This document shows, piece by piece, positions 37,677 through 46,529 of a DNA stretch of 64,000 nucleotides. The DNA comes from Lysinibacillus mangiferihumi (GTDB lineage: Bacteria; Bacillota; Bacilli; Bacillales_A; Planococcaceae), in the NCBI RefSeq assembly GCF_003049665.1, contig NZ_PYWM01000004.1, forward strand, positions 1-64,000. The letters run 5' to 3'. Each line of letters begins with the position of its first letter. The stretch's first letter is position 1. The notes under the pieces are model-generated. The model did no database searches, was not told where the DNA came from, and saw nothing but the letters and a program-made list of their open reading frames with translations. Made by a program: the position numbers and the translations under genes.

Positions 37677-38324
37677 CTATTTTTGCACTACTGGTGCAGG
37701 GTAGTCAAAGCCCTTTGTATCCACTTCAACTTTTTTCATGATTTGATCTTCTAATGGCTTATCTGTGGCATCACGTTCAACGGCAACGATTTCATCTACC
37801 GTTTCCATTCCTTCAATCACTTTGCCAAATGCAGCATATTTTTTATCAAGATGTGACGCTTCTTCTGTCATAATAAAAAATTGGGAGCCCGCAGAATTTG
37901 GGTCGTCCGTCCGTGCCATTGAAATGACACCGCGTTCATGTTTTAAATTATTTTCAAAGCCATTCTTAGCAAACTCACCTTTGATTGAATAATCAGGACC
38001 ACCTGATCCATTTCCTGAAGGATCGCCTCCTTGAATCATAAAGCCAGGAATTACACGATGAAAAATAAGCCCATCATAAAATCCTTTGTTTACTAAGGTA
38101 ATAAAATTCGCCACTGTATTCGGTGCTACTTTAGGCTCTAGTTCAATCACAATTTTTTTATCATCGTTCATTGTAATCGTCACAATTGGATTTTCTTTCA
38201 CAGCCGATGCATAATCTACTTTTTCTTCCGCTGTCTTATCCTCTTTTGACGTCCCACAACCCGTCACAATAAAAACTACTGCCATTAGGCTAAAAACAAC
38301 ATACAGTACTCTAGATTGTGCCAA
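37677..38324 (-). CDS. Cyclophilin-type peptidyl-prolyl isomerase lipoprotein
   Basis: Catalyses proline isomerisation in proteins outside the membrane. A lipoprotein signal ends at IVTGCG (Cys about 23), followed by a charged linker. The cyclophilin domain has FYDGLIFHRVIPGFMIQGGD, GERGVISMART-like and SAGSQFFIMTEEASHLDKKY, with FGKVIEGMETVDEI near the end. A GTG at 38336 is possible, but a TTG at 38324 fits better with GGGAGTGG 8 bases upstream. Confidence 0.9.
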   Translation of the reverse strand: MAQSRVLYVVFSLMAVVFIVTGCGTSKEDKTAEEKVDYASAVKENPIVTITMNDDKKIVIELEPKVAPNTVANFITLVNKGFYDGLIFHRVIPGFMIQGGDPSGNGSGGPDYSIKGEFAKNGFENNLKHERGVISMARTDDPNSAGSQFFIMTEEASHLDKKYAAFGKVIEGMETVDEIVAVERDATDKPLEDQIMKKVEVDTKGFDYPAPVVQK

Positions 38325-38394
38325 TAGTCTTACCACTCCCTATATCAGTTTATTAAAGTATATAACTACGAGATTATTCATCACAACTTTAAAC

Positions 38395-39228
38395 TTACAA
38401 ATGAATAGTAAAAACAGCGATTTCAGGCGGAACCATAAAACGAGCAGCGATTCTAGACGTGCCAATACCCGTATTGACATAAAGCTGCATGCCATTGTCT
38501 TTATTAATCGTATAAAATCCATCGTCATATTTTTCAGCCAACGACGTCTTTATAGTTTTCATAAAGGGAATCCGTATTTGCCCTCCATGACTATGTCCAG
38601 CTAACAGCAAATTAACAGAAGTATCTTTTAAAAGCTCTGCCATATCTGGCTCATGCATAAGTACAATTTCATAATCATACGTATCATCCATTTGCGATAG
38701 CAACAGGTCTATATCCGGCTTTCCAAGTAAACCATCATCAATTCCTCCGATAAATAGTTTTTTATCATTTGAAACTGGAACCGTAACGCCATTATTATTC
38801 AATAATGTAAAATCAGCATTCGTTAATAAATCTTCATAGATTTTAAAAGCTCCGCCACCATAATCGCGATTTCCCCATACTGCAAATTTCCCCACCGTCG
38901 CGTTAAGTTGCGATAAACTATCGGTGACTTCTTGTTTTTGTGGAAACGCAGAAAAATTTTCGAATAAATCCCCTGTAAACACAATCATATCAGGCGAAAT
39001 CTGATTAATCTTTTCGACTAAACGATTTAATTGATTGACGGTATATGTTTCACTAACTTGAATATCTGATATTTGAACTATTTTAACTGATTCACCTTTG
39101 TCTTCATTCAAATGATACGAATGAACGACGAGCATCTTTGGTTCAATTTTAAAAGCGTATCCTACAAGTAAACCTATTAATACCACGACTAATAAAACGA
39201 TTTTTACAACTATTTTAAAGTTCTTCAT
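38395..39228 (-). CDS. YpbG-like metallophosphoesterase, membrane-anchored
   Basis: A 277-residue phosphoesterase with one N-terminal helix (about 7-26) and the domain outside or facing the membrane. Metal-site motifs are QISDIQ, VFTGDLFEN, WGNRDYGGGA, VLMHEPD and LAGHSHGGQI. The usual DxH and GNHD are DIQ and GNRD here; the GNRDYGGGA form is known from the YpbG/YkuE-like group, so this is probably a subfamily trait rather than loss. Substrate unknown. GAAAGGGG precedes the ATG by 10 bases. Confidence 0.85.
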   Translation of the reverse strand: MKNFKIVVKIVLLVVVLIGLLVGYAFKIEPKMLVVHSYHLNEDKGESVKIVQISDIQVSETYTVNQLNRLVEKINQISPDMIVFTGDLFENFSAFPQKQEVTDSLSQLNATVGKFAVWGNRDYGGGAFKIYEDLLTNADFTLLNNNGVTVPVSNDKKLFIGGIDDGLLGKPDIDLLLSQMDDTYDYEIVLMHEPDMAELLKDTSVNLLLAGHSHGGQIRIPFMKTIKTSLAEKYDDGFYTINKDNGMQLYVNTGIGTSRIAARFMVPPEIAVFTIHL

Positions 39229-39295
39229 TCGACTGCGAATGCCCCTTTCAAACTGATAGGTGCGTATTAAGCTCTTTTCACAACTGAAAAGGTAC

Positions 39296-39334
39296 TAAAA
39301 AAGAACGTGCACCCAACCGATGCTCGTTCTTTGT
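39296..39334. terminator. Hairpin in the gap before the HipA-like gene
   Basis: AAAGAACG and CGTTCTTT pair, with an inner GTGC/GATGC region in the loop and A and T runs outside. It may insulate the divergent phosphoesterase and kinase genes. Confidence 0.55.
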
Positions 39335-39521
39335 TTATGTTGATTTAACTAAATCAAACCTTATGGTAAAACGAATATACGAGTCTACTACCACCACTCC
39401 ATACTGTAAATCATTTTTACTGAAGAAGCCATACATTATTAGCAAAAAACTGCTAATGCTATAGGGATTTGCAGTATCTCTTATGTATAATAGAGGAAAG
39501 TCATATTAAGGACGTGGTACA

Positions 39522-40331
39522 ATGCAAATCGAAAGGGTCAGTATTCCTAAATCGGCACAGCCTATAATTAGTACATCTAGTAAAGGCGACCAATCAAAAT
39601 GGCGTATTGGCGATAAGTGGGTAAAACAAAATGCTCGTGGCTATGAAAGTCATGCAGAAGTATTGGCGACTCTTGTACTTAGCTGCTCCAGTTTGCCTAT
39701 CAACCGCTACGTTCAATACTTTCCTTGTGAAATTGAATTACCTGATGGTGAAATGACTAGAGGATGTTATTCATATGATTTTCGTGGAGAATTACAAGAA
39801 GTTACACTCGAACGGTTATTTGAGGCAAATTTCACCACAACTGATGCTATTACTACGGACAAGACACTATCAACAGCAGAGAAATTCCAGCAACTATCTG
39901 CACAAATTGAAAGCTTTACAGGGCTTAACATACGAAAGGAATTGGCACAATTATTTGCTTTTGATGCACTCATTTTAAATGAAGACCGTCATACCAATAA
40001 CATCTTATTTTTGTATGACCCTAAGCATAGATCATGGTCACTCGCACCTATTTTTGACAATGGGTTAAGCCTATTATCTGATGAAAAAGATTATGCACAA
40101 GGTAAACCGATTTCCATTTTAAAACGAAAAGTAAAAGCAAAGCCACTTAATTCATCGTTTGCAAAGCAACTTTCACTTTATGATGGCCCACCGTTTATTA
40201 ATAAAAAGCTTTTAATAGCACGCCTGGAAGATAGTCCTTTAGATTTTGGACGTGCAAAAACCGTTTTACTATCACAACTGAATGACCCTATATTTCAAAA
40301 GTTATGGATAGAAGGTGATAATGATGATTGA
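39522..40331 (+). CDS. HipA/CtkA-like Ser/Thr protein kinase
   Basis: A 269-residue kinase of the HipA C-terminal type. A probable ATP-binding lysine is in KWRIGDKWVKQN (about 35). LAQLFAFDALILNEDRHTNN carries the catalytic Asp155 and the Asn residues of the loop, and LAPIFDNGLSLL carries the metal-binding Asp179 in a DFG-like motif. HipA toxins phosphorylate glutamyl-tRNA synthetase; related CtkA and HipT have other substrates. The protein is much shorter than HipA (440 residues) and lacks the N-subdomain. GGAC precedes the ATG. The next gene overlaps its end. Confidence 0.8.
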   Translation: MQIERVSIPKSAQPIISTSSKGDQSKWRIGDKWVKQNARGYESHAEVLATLVLSCSSLPINRYVQYFPCEIELPDGEMTRGCYSYDFRGELQEVTLERLFEANFTTTDAITTDKTLSTAEKFQQLSAQIESFTGLNIRKELAQLFAFDALILNEDRHTNNILFLYDPKHRSWSLAPIFDNGLSLLSDEKDYAQGKPISILKRKVKAKPLNSSFAKQLSLYDGPPFINKKLLIARLEDSPLDFGRAKTVLLSQLNDPIFQKLWIEGDNDD

Positions 40332-40710
40332 TTTTATGAAATTTGATGTCATGTGGATGGACGAGGTGATTGCTTCTGTAGATTTAAAGCCAGCTAATGG
40401 TGGTACACCTTATGTCGTTAATTATATTGAAGATTTCAATAAGCAATTTTCACCAAACATGGAAGGGCATATTACCCTAGAAGAATTAGAACGTTGGCTG
40501 AAATGGCGGACTTTCCCCCCTACTCGCATGAATGCACAGGAGCTTCTTGAAAGTCTAGGTTTACAAGCCTACAATCGCTGGGGCATTGTCCGTAAAACAC
40601 ATGGCGTTATGGCAGATGACGAGATTTGGTTACGCTTTAAAGGTGAAACATTGACACATCGAGATGTCTGTTTACGTAAAGATTTATACTACCCTGATTT
40701 GGAAACATAA
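40324..40710 (+). CDS. Partner protein of the HipA-like kinase, unknown family
   Basis: About 128 residues, beginning MIDFMKFDVMWMDEVIASVDL. Other segments are GHITLEELERWLKWRTFPPT, ELLESLGLQAYNRWGIVRKT and HGVMADDEIWLRFKGE. The ATG at 40324 (or 40321) overlaps the kinase stop at 40329-40331, with GAAGG inside the kinase end, so translation is coupled. The tight pairing suggests an antitoxin, substrate adaptor or the missing HipA N-subdomain equivalent. No DNA-binding motif is seen. Such kinase and small-protein pairs occur in other Firmicutes as far as I recall, without a defined role. Confidence 0.7.
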   Translation: MIDFMKFDVMWMDEVIASVDLKPANGGTPYVVNYIEDFNKQFSPNMEGHITLEELERWLKWRTFPPTRMNAQELLESLGLQAYNRWGIVRKTHGVMADDEIWLRFKGETLTHRDVCLRKDLYYPDLET

Positions 40711-40715
40711 TGGAG

Positions 40716-40754
40716 AATAGCTAGTTATCGACAAAATAACGACAACTAGCTATT
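40716..40754 (+). terminator. Hairpin behind the kinase module
   Basis: AATAGCTAGTT pairs perfectly with AACTAGCTATT; CG pairs extend it. There is no long T run, so it may act weakly or on both strands. Confidence 0.6.
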
Positions 40755-40770
40755 GCGATATCGCTATAAA

Positions 40771-41556
40771 TTAAGTATTTGGCCAAACTTTGCAATCGTT
40801 TTCGAGCAGCCATTTATGCTCTGCTTCAAATATCCGTTCTGTCCATGGGGCATTTTCTAAATGACGAATCATCCAGCAAAAATACATTGCATAGCCTGGG
40901 GCTGTCGCTTGCGGATGGTCTAATCCTCCAGGTATGGTAAGAAAGCTATTATGCTTGACGCGAAACGCTTCATCACCAACCATTGCACAACCGAAGCCTT
41001 GCTCTTTATTGAATCGATAGTAATACACTTCTGGCTGTTTATGATGATGTGGAGGATAGCTTGACCAACGACCTGGGTGAGAAATCACTTCACCAATGAC
41101 TAAATTTGAATAAGGGGCAGTTGAATAATCAAAAATCGTTCGGATTGTACGGTATGACGTTTTATCTAACGTATTTGCACCAGCCTCCTCACTCGTACAT
41201 TCTTCTGGTAAATATAAACGGCTTGCAAAGATGTTGTGATTATTGGTTTTTTGAATAAGCACTTCACTTTCTGCTAATGCTTCTATGATGATTTCAATCC
41301 CTTTGCATACGTGCAGGCAATGCGGCGATTGTTGAAAAATATCTTCTCGGCAAACCTCTTTCGATTGATCTTCCCACGATAATTTGACAAAGCCTTCAAG
41401 TGGTAGTATGACTGTCTCACACTCTATATCGTAAAGTATAATTGTCTCGCCTTTGCGCAATAAATAAACCCCGATATCCATTAGCATCTTTGTATCGTCT
41501 GTGCGATGTGTTATTGCGTTGTATCCATGCTGAAACTTGCCTATTGTTTTATACAT
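40771..41556 (-). CDS. iolB: 5-deoxy-glucuronate isomerase IolB
   Basis: Converts 5-deoxy-D-glucuronate to 2-deoxy-5-keto-D-gluconate in myo-inositol breakdown. The 261-residue cupin has HPGRWSSYPPHHHKQPEVYY (metal-binding histidines and glutamate), EVYYYRFNKEQGFG and VKHNSFLTIPGGLDHPQAT. The ATG at 41556 follows GGAAGGTG; an earlier ATG at 41577 lacks such spacing. It is the last gene of the inositol cluster. Confidence 0.93.
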   Translation of the reverse strand: MYKTIGKFQHGYNAITHRTDDTKMLMDIGVYLLRKGETIILYDIECETVILPLEGFVKLSWEDQSKEVCREDIFQQSPHCLHVCKGIEIIIEALAESEVLIQKTNNHNIFASRLYLPEECTSEEAGANTLDKTSYRTIRTIFDYSTAPYSNLVIGEVISHPGRWSSYPPHHHKQPEVYYYRFNKEQGFGCAMVGDEAFRVKHNSFLTIPGGLDHPQATAPGYAMYFCWMIRHLENAPWTERIFEAEHKWLLENDCKVWPNT

Positions 41557-41613
41557 TATTTCACACCTTCCCATCACATCTATACAAATTCATACAGTAT
41601 TCTAGAACAAGCC

Positions 41614-42510
41614 CTATATGCCTGTTAAATTAGCAATATAAGAACGAGCAATTTTTGCATATTTAAATGGATTTGCTTTTGCAGGGTCTTGCTCAGCCTC
41701 TACAATGCACCAGCCTTTGTAATTCATTGTTGCTAACTCCTTAAAAATCGGTTCGAAATCAATTTGACCATCCCCCGGTACTGTGTAGATGCCCGCCTTT
41801 ACCGCATCTAAAAAGCTTAATTGTTCATGTTTAACAAGCGTGAGCACTTCATCTCGAACATCTTTTAAATGCACATGATGAATGCGGTTCGCGTGTTTTT
41901 TGAGAACGGCTAAATAATCTTCCCCAGCAAAATATAAGTGCCCACAATCAAATAATAAAGACACAAGCCCCTTGTCTGTTTCAGCCATTAAACGGTCAAT
42001 TTCTGATACGGTTTGAATACCTGTTCCCATATGATGATGATAGACAATGCGCATATCTTTTTGTTGTGCAAGGGCACCAAGCTTTTCTAAACCAGTCGTC
42101 AGTAATTCCCATTCCTGTTGATTAAAAGTCGGTTTATTTTGCATTATGCTTACATCCGGTTGTCCTTGAATGCTTTTACCTTGTTCAGAAACAACAATGA
42201 CTTTTGCACCCATTGCATATAGAAAATCACGATGTACTAAAAATGCTTGTTCTGTTTCTTTGTAAGGTGCTGTCGTTAAATAGGAACTAAACCAGGCAGA
42301 AGCGACTTGTAATCCTCGAATATCTAAATAGGAATGCAATATAGCAGGATCTTTCGGAAACTTGTTGCCAATTTCACATCCAGTAAAGCCTGCTAATGCC
42401 ATTTCGCTAATACATTGTTCGAATGTAATCTCACGACCTAGCTCTGGCAAATCATCATTAGTCCAACCAATTGGCGCAATTCCTAATTTAATATTCTCTT
42501 TATCTAACAC
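41614..42510 (-). CDS. iolE: Inosose dehydratase IolE
   Basis: Dehydrates scyllo-inosose to the dione used by IolD. A xylose isomerase-like TIM barrel of about 298 residues with IKLGIAPIGWTNDDLPELG, GFTGCEIGNKFP, VSLLFDCGHLYFAGED, RIHHVHLKDVRDEVL and GWCIVEAEQDPAKANPFKYA. The start is unsure among GTG 42519, ATG 42516 and GTG 42510; the last gives the best spacing to AGGTGAT and the length of homologues. An IS607-type element lies directly upstream, so expression depends on read-through or a promoter at the element end. Confidence 0.93.
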   Translation of the reverse strand: MLDKENIKLGIAPIGWTNDDLPELGREITFEQCISEMALAGFTGCEIGNKFPKDPAILHSYLDIRGLQVASAWFSSYLTTAPYKETEQAFLVHRDFLYAMGAKVIVVSEQGKSIQGQPDVSIMQNKPTFNQQEWELLTTGLEKLGALAQQKDMRIVYHHHMGTGIQTVSEIDRLMAETDKGLVSLLFDCGHLYFAGEDYLAVLKKHANRIHHVHLKDVRDEVLTLVKHEQLSFLDAVKAGIYTVPGDGQIDFEPIFKELATMNYKGWCIVEAEQDPAKANPFKYAKIARSYIANLTGI

Positions 42511-42540
42511 GAACATCACCTGCTACTAAAAACATTATCA

Positions 42541-42690
42541 AAAATAGTCATTTGACAATGCTAGATGATTTCTTGCTTCTCCGTGTCCCGCCTCGCCACT
42601 TGCTCGCTACTGCGGTTTGTGTAACACTCCACAAGCGTAAATTCCGATGTAGCCCACCGTACATATATGAAGTTTAGTTAAGTTAATACT
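42541..42690 (-). ncRNA. Candidate reRNA (omega RNA) and right end of the IS607-type element
   Basis: Downstream of tnpB the minus strand carries a GC-rich, structured stretch of about 110 bases in an AT-rich setting, with CTTGTGGAGTGTTACACAAAC, GCGAGCAAGTGGCGAGGCGGG-like sequence and GACACGGAGAAGCAAGAAAT. TnpB nucleases are guided by an RNA made from exactly this position, overlapping the end of tnpB and the right end of the element, with the guide taken from flanking DNA. Boundaries and guide are inferred. Confidence 0.45.
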
Positions 42691-43832
42691 TCATATTCTG
42701 TTGCATATTTCAGATTTAAACTGGCATTAAAGTCTCGGTTAATTTCAATTTGACAGTTATTGCAGTGGTATGTTCTATCTAATAAGCTTAGCTTTACCTT
42801 TTTCGCACCACAGCACGAACATAGCTTAGACGATGGATAAAAGCGGCTTACTTGTCGCAATTCAATACCACACTCTTTGCATTTTCCAAGCAACCATTCC
42901 TTGAAATAATGGAAATTTTGTTGTGCCACTGCTTTTGATAAATGACGATTTTTCATCATACCTTTGACGTTTAAATCTTCAATTGTGATATACGCTGGCT
43001 TGGCTTTCACCAGTTGATTCACGACAAAACGAGTGTATTCTCTACGAATATTCGTCAATCTAACATGCAATTTTTGCAATCTGATTAATTGCTTTTGCCT
43101 GTTTTTGTAGCAGATTTCACCTACCTTTCTATTTTTATTTTGTTCATAGCTACGACTAAGCTTTCGCTGTTGTCGTTTCAACTGTTTTTCAAGCTTTTTT
43201 ATTTTAGGTGTTTTGTTAATATTTGAAAATATTTCATGATGACTGCACACCGCAAATTCTTTCAGTCCTACATCTACACCGATTCCGTCATGTTCTGAAA
43301 TAAGAATAGTTTGTGGTGTATCCATTTCACATAACACTGAAATACAATATCGATTCCCTTGCTGTGAAATCGTGCAGCTTTTCACAACCCTATCTGTTGG
43401 AATGTAGCCGTACTCCTTTAAGCGCACCCATCCGATTGTGGGTACTTTAATGCGATGACGTTCTACTAACAAATCCGTTTGGTTGTTTTTCGGGAAGTAT
43501 GCTTTCACCTGCTGGTCTTTCTTTTTCTTAAAACGTGGGAACTTCGTAATGCCTTTAAAGAAATTTTTAAAGGCACGATCACCATTCATAATGGCTTGTT
43601 TAACGGCTTTGCTCGACACATCTTTAATCCAACAATCTTGTTCTTTCACATACACATTGTTTAGCCATTTTGAAAAATCATAGCCTGACAAATGCTTACC
43701 TGTTTGTTTGTAGTGATTTTGTGCTTTAGAAAGATATAGATTATATACATAACGACATGTACCGATGGTTTGATTCATTTTTTGTTGCTGTGCTTTAAAA
43801 AGAATGATTTCTGTCTTAAAAGCTTTTTTCAT
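42678..43832 (-). CDS. tnpB: TnpB RNA-guided nuclease of an IS607-type element
   Basis: A 384-residue TnpB, near the full family length. The RuvC residues are intact: Asp187 in GIGVDVGLKEF, Glu285 in YITIEDLNVKG and Asp367 in EINRDFNASLNL. The zinc finger has SSKLCSCCGAKK and YHCNNC. TnpB cuts DNA next to a short target-adjacent motif under RNA guidance and helps retain the element. Its ATG overlaps the tnpA stop (ATGA). With all key residues present it is probably active. Confidence 0.94.
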   Translation of the reverse strand: MKKAFKTEIILFKAQQQKMNQTIGTCRYVYNLYLSKAQNHYKQTGKHLSGYDFSKWLNNVYVKEQDCWIKDVSSKAVKQAIMNGDRAFKNFFKGITKFPRFKKKKDQQVKAYFPKNNQTDLLVERHRIKVPTIGWVRLKEYGYIPTDRVVKSCTISQQGNRYCISVLCEMDTPQTILISEHDGIGVDVGLKEFAVCSHHEIFSNINKTPKIKKLEKQLKRQQRKLSRSYEQNKNRKVGEICYKNRQKQLIRLQKLHVRLTNIRREYTRFVVNQLVKAKPAYITIEDLNVKGMMKNRHLSKAVAQQNFHYFKEWLLGKCKECGIELRQVSRFYPSSKLCSCCGAKKVKLSLLDRTYHCNNCQIEINRDFNASLNLKYATEYEVLT

Positions 43833-44422
43833 AGCTCATCATCCTTAATCTTCTTATATTTTCTTAAACCATAAATTCGACAAGAAAATACATGAATGAT
43901 TGAAATTAAATCTTGCACAAGTTCTTCTTGTGGAGATAACTTTTCATTATTCACAACAACAATTCCAACACCAAATTTTTTCAAAAATGCTTCAAACCAA
44001 TCATAACCAAAGCGCACAAATCGGTCTTTATGTGAAATAATAATCTGACTTAGTTCTTTTTGTTGTGCCAGCTCAATTAACTCATTCCACTTTTTTCGAT
44101 TGTCATTCAAACCGCTTGCAATGTCTGTTATAACCTCATCAACAATAATCCCTCTTGAATTCGCGAATGTTTTCAAAAATTCAATTTGATTATCTAAATC
44201 ATCTTTTTGCCCTCGATTTGAAACTCTGGCATAAATCATCGTCTTACCTACTTTATTTTCACTAATACCCATATATTGCTCGTACTGAGCATGTGTGTAA
44301 TATCTCCTTCCTTTAGGGTTTCGATAAGCGATTAATTTGCCTTCTCTATCCCAACGTTGAAGCGTAATAACAGCTACCCCTAACATAGAGGCAAATTCTT
44401 TTGGTTTATACATCTTTTCCAT
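43829..44422 (-). CDS. tnpA: IS607-family serine recombinase TnpA
   Basis: A 197-residue transposase with an N-terminal MerR-like helix-turn-helix (KPKEFASMLGVAVITLQRWD) and a resolvase domain with the catalytic serine in MIYARVSNRGQKDDL (Ser68), ASGLNDNRKKWNELI and ISHKDRFVRFGYDWF. IS607 enzymes insert through a dinucleotide crossover and leave no target duplication. The gene appears complete and forms an operon with tnpB. Confidence 0.94.
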   Translation of the reverse strand: MEKMYKPKEFASMLGVAVITLQRWDREGKLIAYRNPKGRRYYTHAQYEQYMGISENKVGKTMIYARVSNRGQKDDLDNQIEFLKTFANSRGIIVDEVITDIASGLNDNRKKWNELIELAQQKELSQIIISHKDRFVRFGYDWFEAFLKKFGVGIVVVNNEKLSPQEELVQDLISIIHVFSCRIYGLRKYKKIKDDEL

Positions 44423-44483
44423 GAATATAATTTATAACGAATGATTACTTATCATAATGTTTTGATAACAGTTTTATTTCTCC

Positions 44484-46400
44484 TTAATACTTGCGGGCTG
44501 CTTGTAAGTTTTGCTCTTTTTCCTTATATGCTAATTGTACTTTCGGATTATTGGATGTTTCCGCAATTCCTACATGCCACCAAGCACCATAGCCATCTGT
44601 CATTGTTTTAGGTAAAACTTTAATATCAAATAGTGTACTAATCGCTGAGGATTTTGCGTCTTTCATTGCAGCTTCTAATTCAGAAATCGATGTAATACGG
44701 TATGTTTTCAAGCCATAACCTTCGCCAATTTTTGCATAATCAATTGCCATAACAGAACCATTTGTTTTATTTGTTTGCTGGTCGCGGTAACGAAATTCTG
44801 TTTGAAAGCTTCCCATACCGTTTGCCATTTGAAGGTTGTTAATACAGCCAAATCCTGCATTATCAAATAGCAATATATTAATTTTTTTATTTTCTTGTAG
44901 ACTTGTCACTAATTCGGAATGGAGCATTAGGAAACTGCCATCACCAACCATCGTATACACTTCTTGCTTCGGACTCGCTAATTTCACACCGAGAGCAGCT
45001 GCAATTTCATACCCCATACACGAATAACCATATTCCATATGGTACGTATTCGTTGTCTGGCTTTCCCAAAGTCTCTGTAAATCCCCGGGTAAGCTTCCCG
45101 CAGCACCTGTAATAATCGCGTCATGTTCGATTAATTTATTTATGTGTAATAACACCTTTGTTTGTGTTAATTGCGTTTGAAGTGCTTCCACATAGTCATG
45201 TAGCTCATCATCTAAATGACCCGAGATTTCTGGTCCATAATTTTCGTTATAAACACAATTTGCAAGTCGATTACGTTCCATCTGCCATTTGCTTTTTAGT
45301 GTCTCTAGCTCCGTAAAATTTGCACAGTATCCATTTAATTCCTCTTCTAAAGCTTTAATGCCTTCTTTGACATCAGCAATAACATACTGTGCATCAAGTT
45401 TTTGTGCATGAAATGGTGAAGCATTGATAGTGATGATATCTTTATCTGCAAATAAGCTTTTGGATGCTGTCGTAAAATCGGTAAAGCGTGTACCAAGCCC
45501 AATAATGACATCTGCTTGTTTGGCAAGTTCATTGGCACATAGATTTCCAGTAACCCCAATCCCACCTACATTTAATTGTTCAGATGAAGAAATGGTACTT
45601 TTTCCGGCTTGTGTTTCTGCGAATGGCATTTCGAATTTTTTCGCAAAAGCTAATACTTCTTTGCCGGCTTCCGAATAACGCACCCCTCCTCCGACAATAA
45701 GAAGTGGCTTTTTCTTTTGGCGAATCGTTGTGGCAATCGCTTCAATTGATGAGGGATTTGGTGTACGACGTTCAATCATATGTACACGCTTGTTAAAGAA
45801 AGAAAGTGGGAAATCCCAAGCTTCCCCTTGCACATCTTGAGGTAAAGCAATGACTACTGCGCCCGTATCTTCAACGTTCGTCAGCACTCGCATTGCGTTA
45901 ATCATTGCGGAAATAAGCTGTTCAGGTCGTGCGATACGATCCCAATATTTAGATACTGCTTGGAATGCATCATTTGTAGAAATTGATAAATTATGTGTTT
46001 GCTCAATTTGTTGCAGTACGGGATCGGGTTGTCTTGTCATAAAGACATCCCCTGGTAACAATAACAATGGAATTTGGTTAGCCGTAGCAGTGGCTGCAGC
46101 TGTCACCATATTAGCTGATCCAGGACCAACGGATGAAGTACAAGCTAATATCTGTTTGCGGTTACGCTGTTTGGCAAATGCCATTGCAACATGTGCCATC
46201 CCCTGCTCATTTCGGCCTTGATAAACTTTTAAATGACCTGGATTTTCCTCTAAAGCTTGCCCAAGTCCTAAAACATTGCCGTGACCAAAGATCGTGAAAA
46301 TACCTTCGACGAAGCGTTGCTCTTGTCCATTAAAATGTACAAATTGCGCATTTAAAAATTTAACAAGTGCTTGTGCTGTCGTTAAACGAATTGTTTCCAT
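44484..46400 (-). CDS. iolD: Trihydroxycyclohexane-1,2-dione hydrolase IolD
   Basis: A thiamine diphosphate enzyme that opens the inositol-derived ring. The 638-residue protein has the fold of acetolactate synthase: [72 protein letters not shown] and the cofactor motif [14 protein letters not shown] with [11 protein letters not shown]. The ATG at 46400 follows GGAGGGG; the longer frame to 46427 lacks a site. Downstream lies the IS607-type element. Confidence 0.95.
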   Translation of the reverse strand: METIRLTTAQALVKFLNAQFVHFNGQEQRFVEGIFTIFGHGNVLGLGQALEENPGHLKVYQGRNEQGMAHVAMAFAKQRNRKQILACTSSVGPGSANMVTAAATATANQIPLLLLPGDVFMTRQPDPVLQQIEQTHNLSISTNDAFQAVSKYWDRIARPEQLISAMINAMRVLTNVEDTGAVVIALPQDVQGEAWDFPLSFFNKRVHMIERRTPNPSSIEAIATTIRQKKKPLLIVGGGVRYSEAGKEVLAFAKKFEMPFAETQAGKSTISSSEQLNVGGIGVTGNLCANELAKQADVIIGLGTRFTDFTTASKSLFADKDIITINASPFHAQKLDAQYVIADVKEGIKALEEELNGYCANFTELETLKSKWQMERNRLANCVYNENYGPEISGHLDDELHDYVEALQTQLTQTKVLLHINKLIEHDAIITGAAGSLPGDLQRLWESQTTNTYHMEYGYSCMGYEIAAALGVKLASPKQEVYTMVGDGSFLMLHSELVTSLQENKKINILLFDNAGFGCINNLQMANGMGSFQTEFRYRDQQTNKTNGSVMAIDYAKIGEGYGLKTYRITSISELEAAMKDAKSSAISTLFDIKVLPKTMTDGYGAWWHVGIAETSNNPKVQLAYKEKEQNLQAARKY

Positions 46401-46529
46401 CTGTCGCCCCTCCTGTAATGGATGCAATAGGAAGACTTCGAAAGGTAGCCCCTTTCAAAGCTACATATACATAACGCTCATATATTATCAGTCAAAAATG
46501 CTATAAATTGTTCTAGCATCCTTTATTTA

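Larger units (their letters stand above)
42530..44472 (-). mobile_element. IS607-type insertion between iolD and iolE
   Basis: The element carries tnpA, tnpB and a structured right end, and fills the gap between two genes that normally abut in the inositol pathway cluster. TTATCAAAA occurs near both edges (about 42535 and, inverted, 44465), but IS607 elements lack long inverted repeats, so the exact ends are uncertain. Both flanking genes look intact. Confidence 0.75.

Noticed and set aside
38395..39228. Loss of catalytic histidines in the metallophosphoesterase
   Set aside because: The GNRDYGGGA form is shared by a recognised subgroup, so it does not by itself mean inactivation.
42678..44422. 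TnpA/TnpB pair as a domesticated defence system
   Set aside because: Both proteins have normal IS607 features and lie in a typical insertion; nothing points to domestication.
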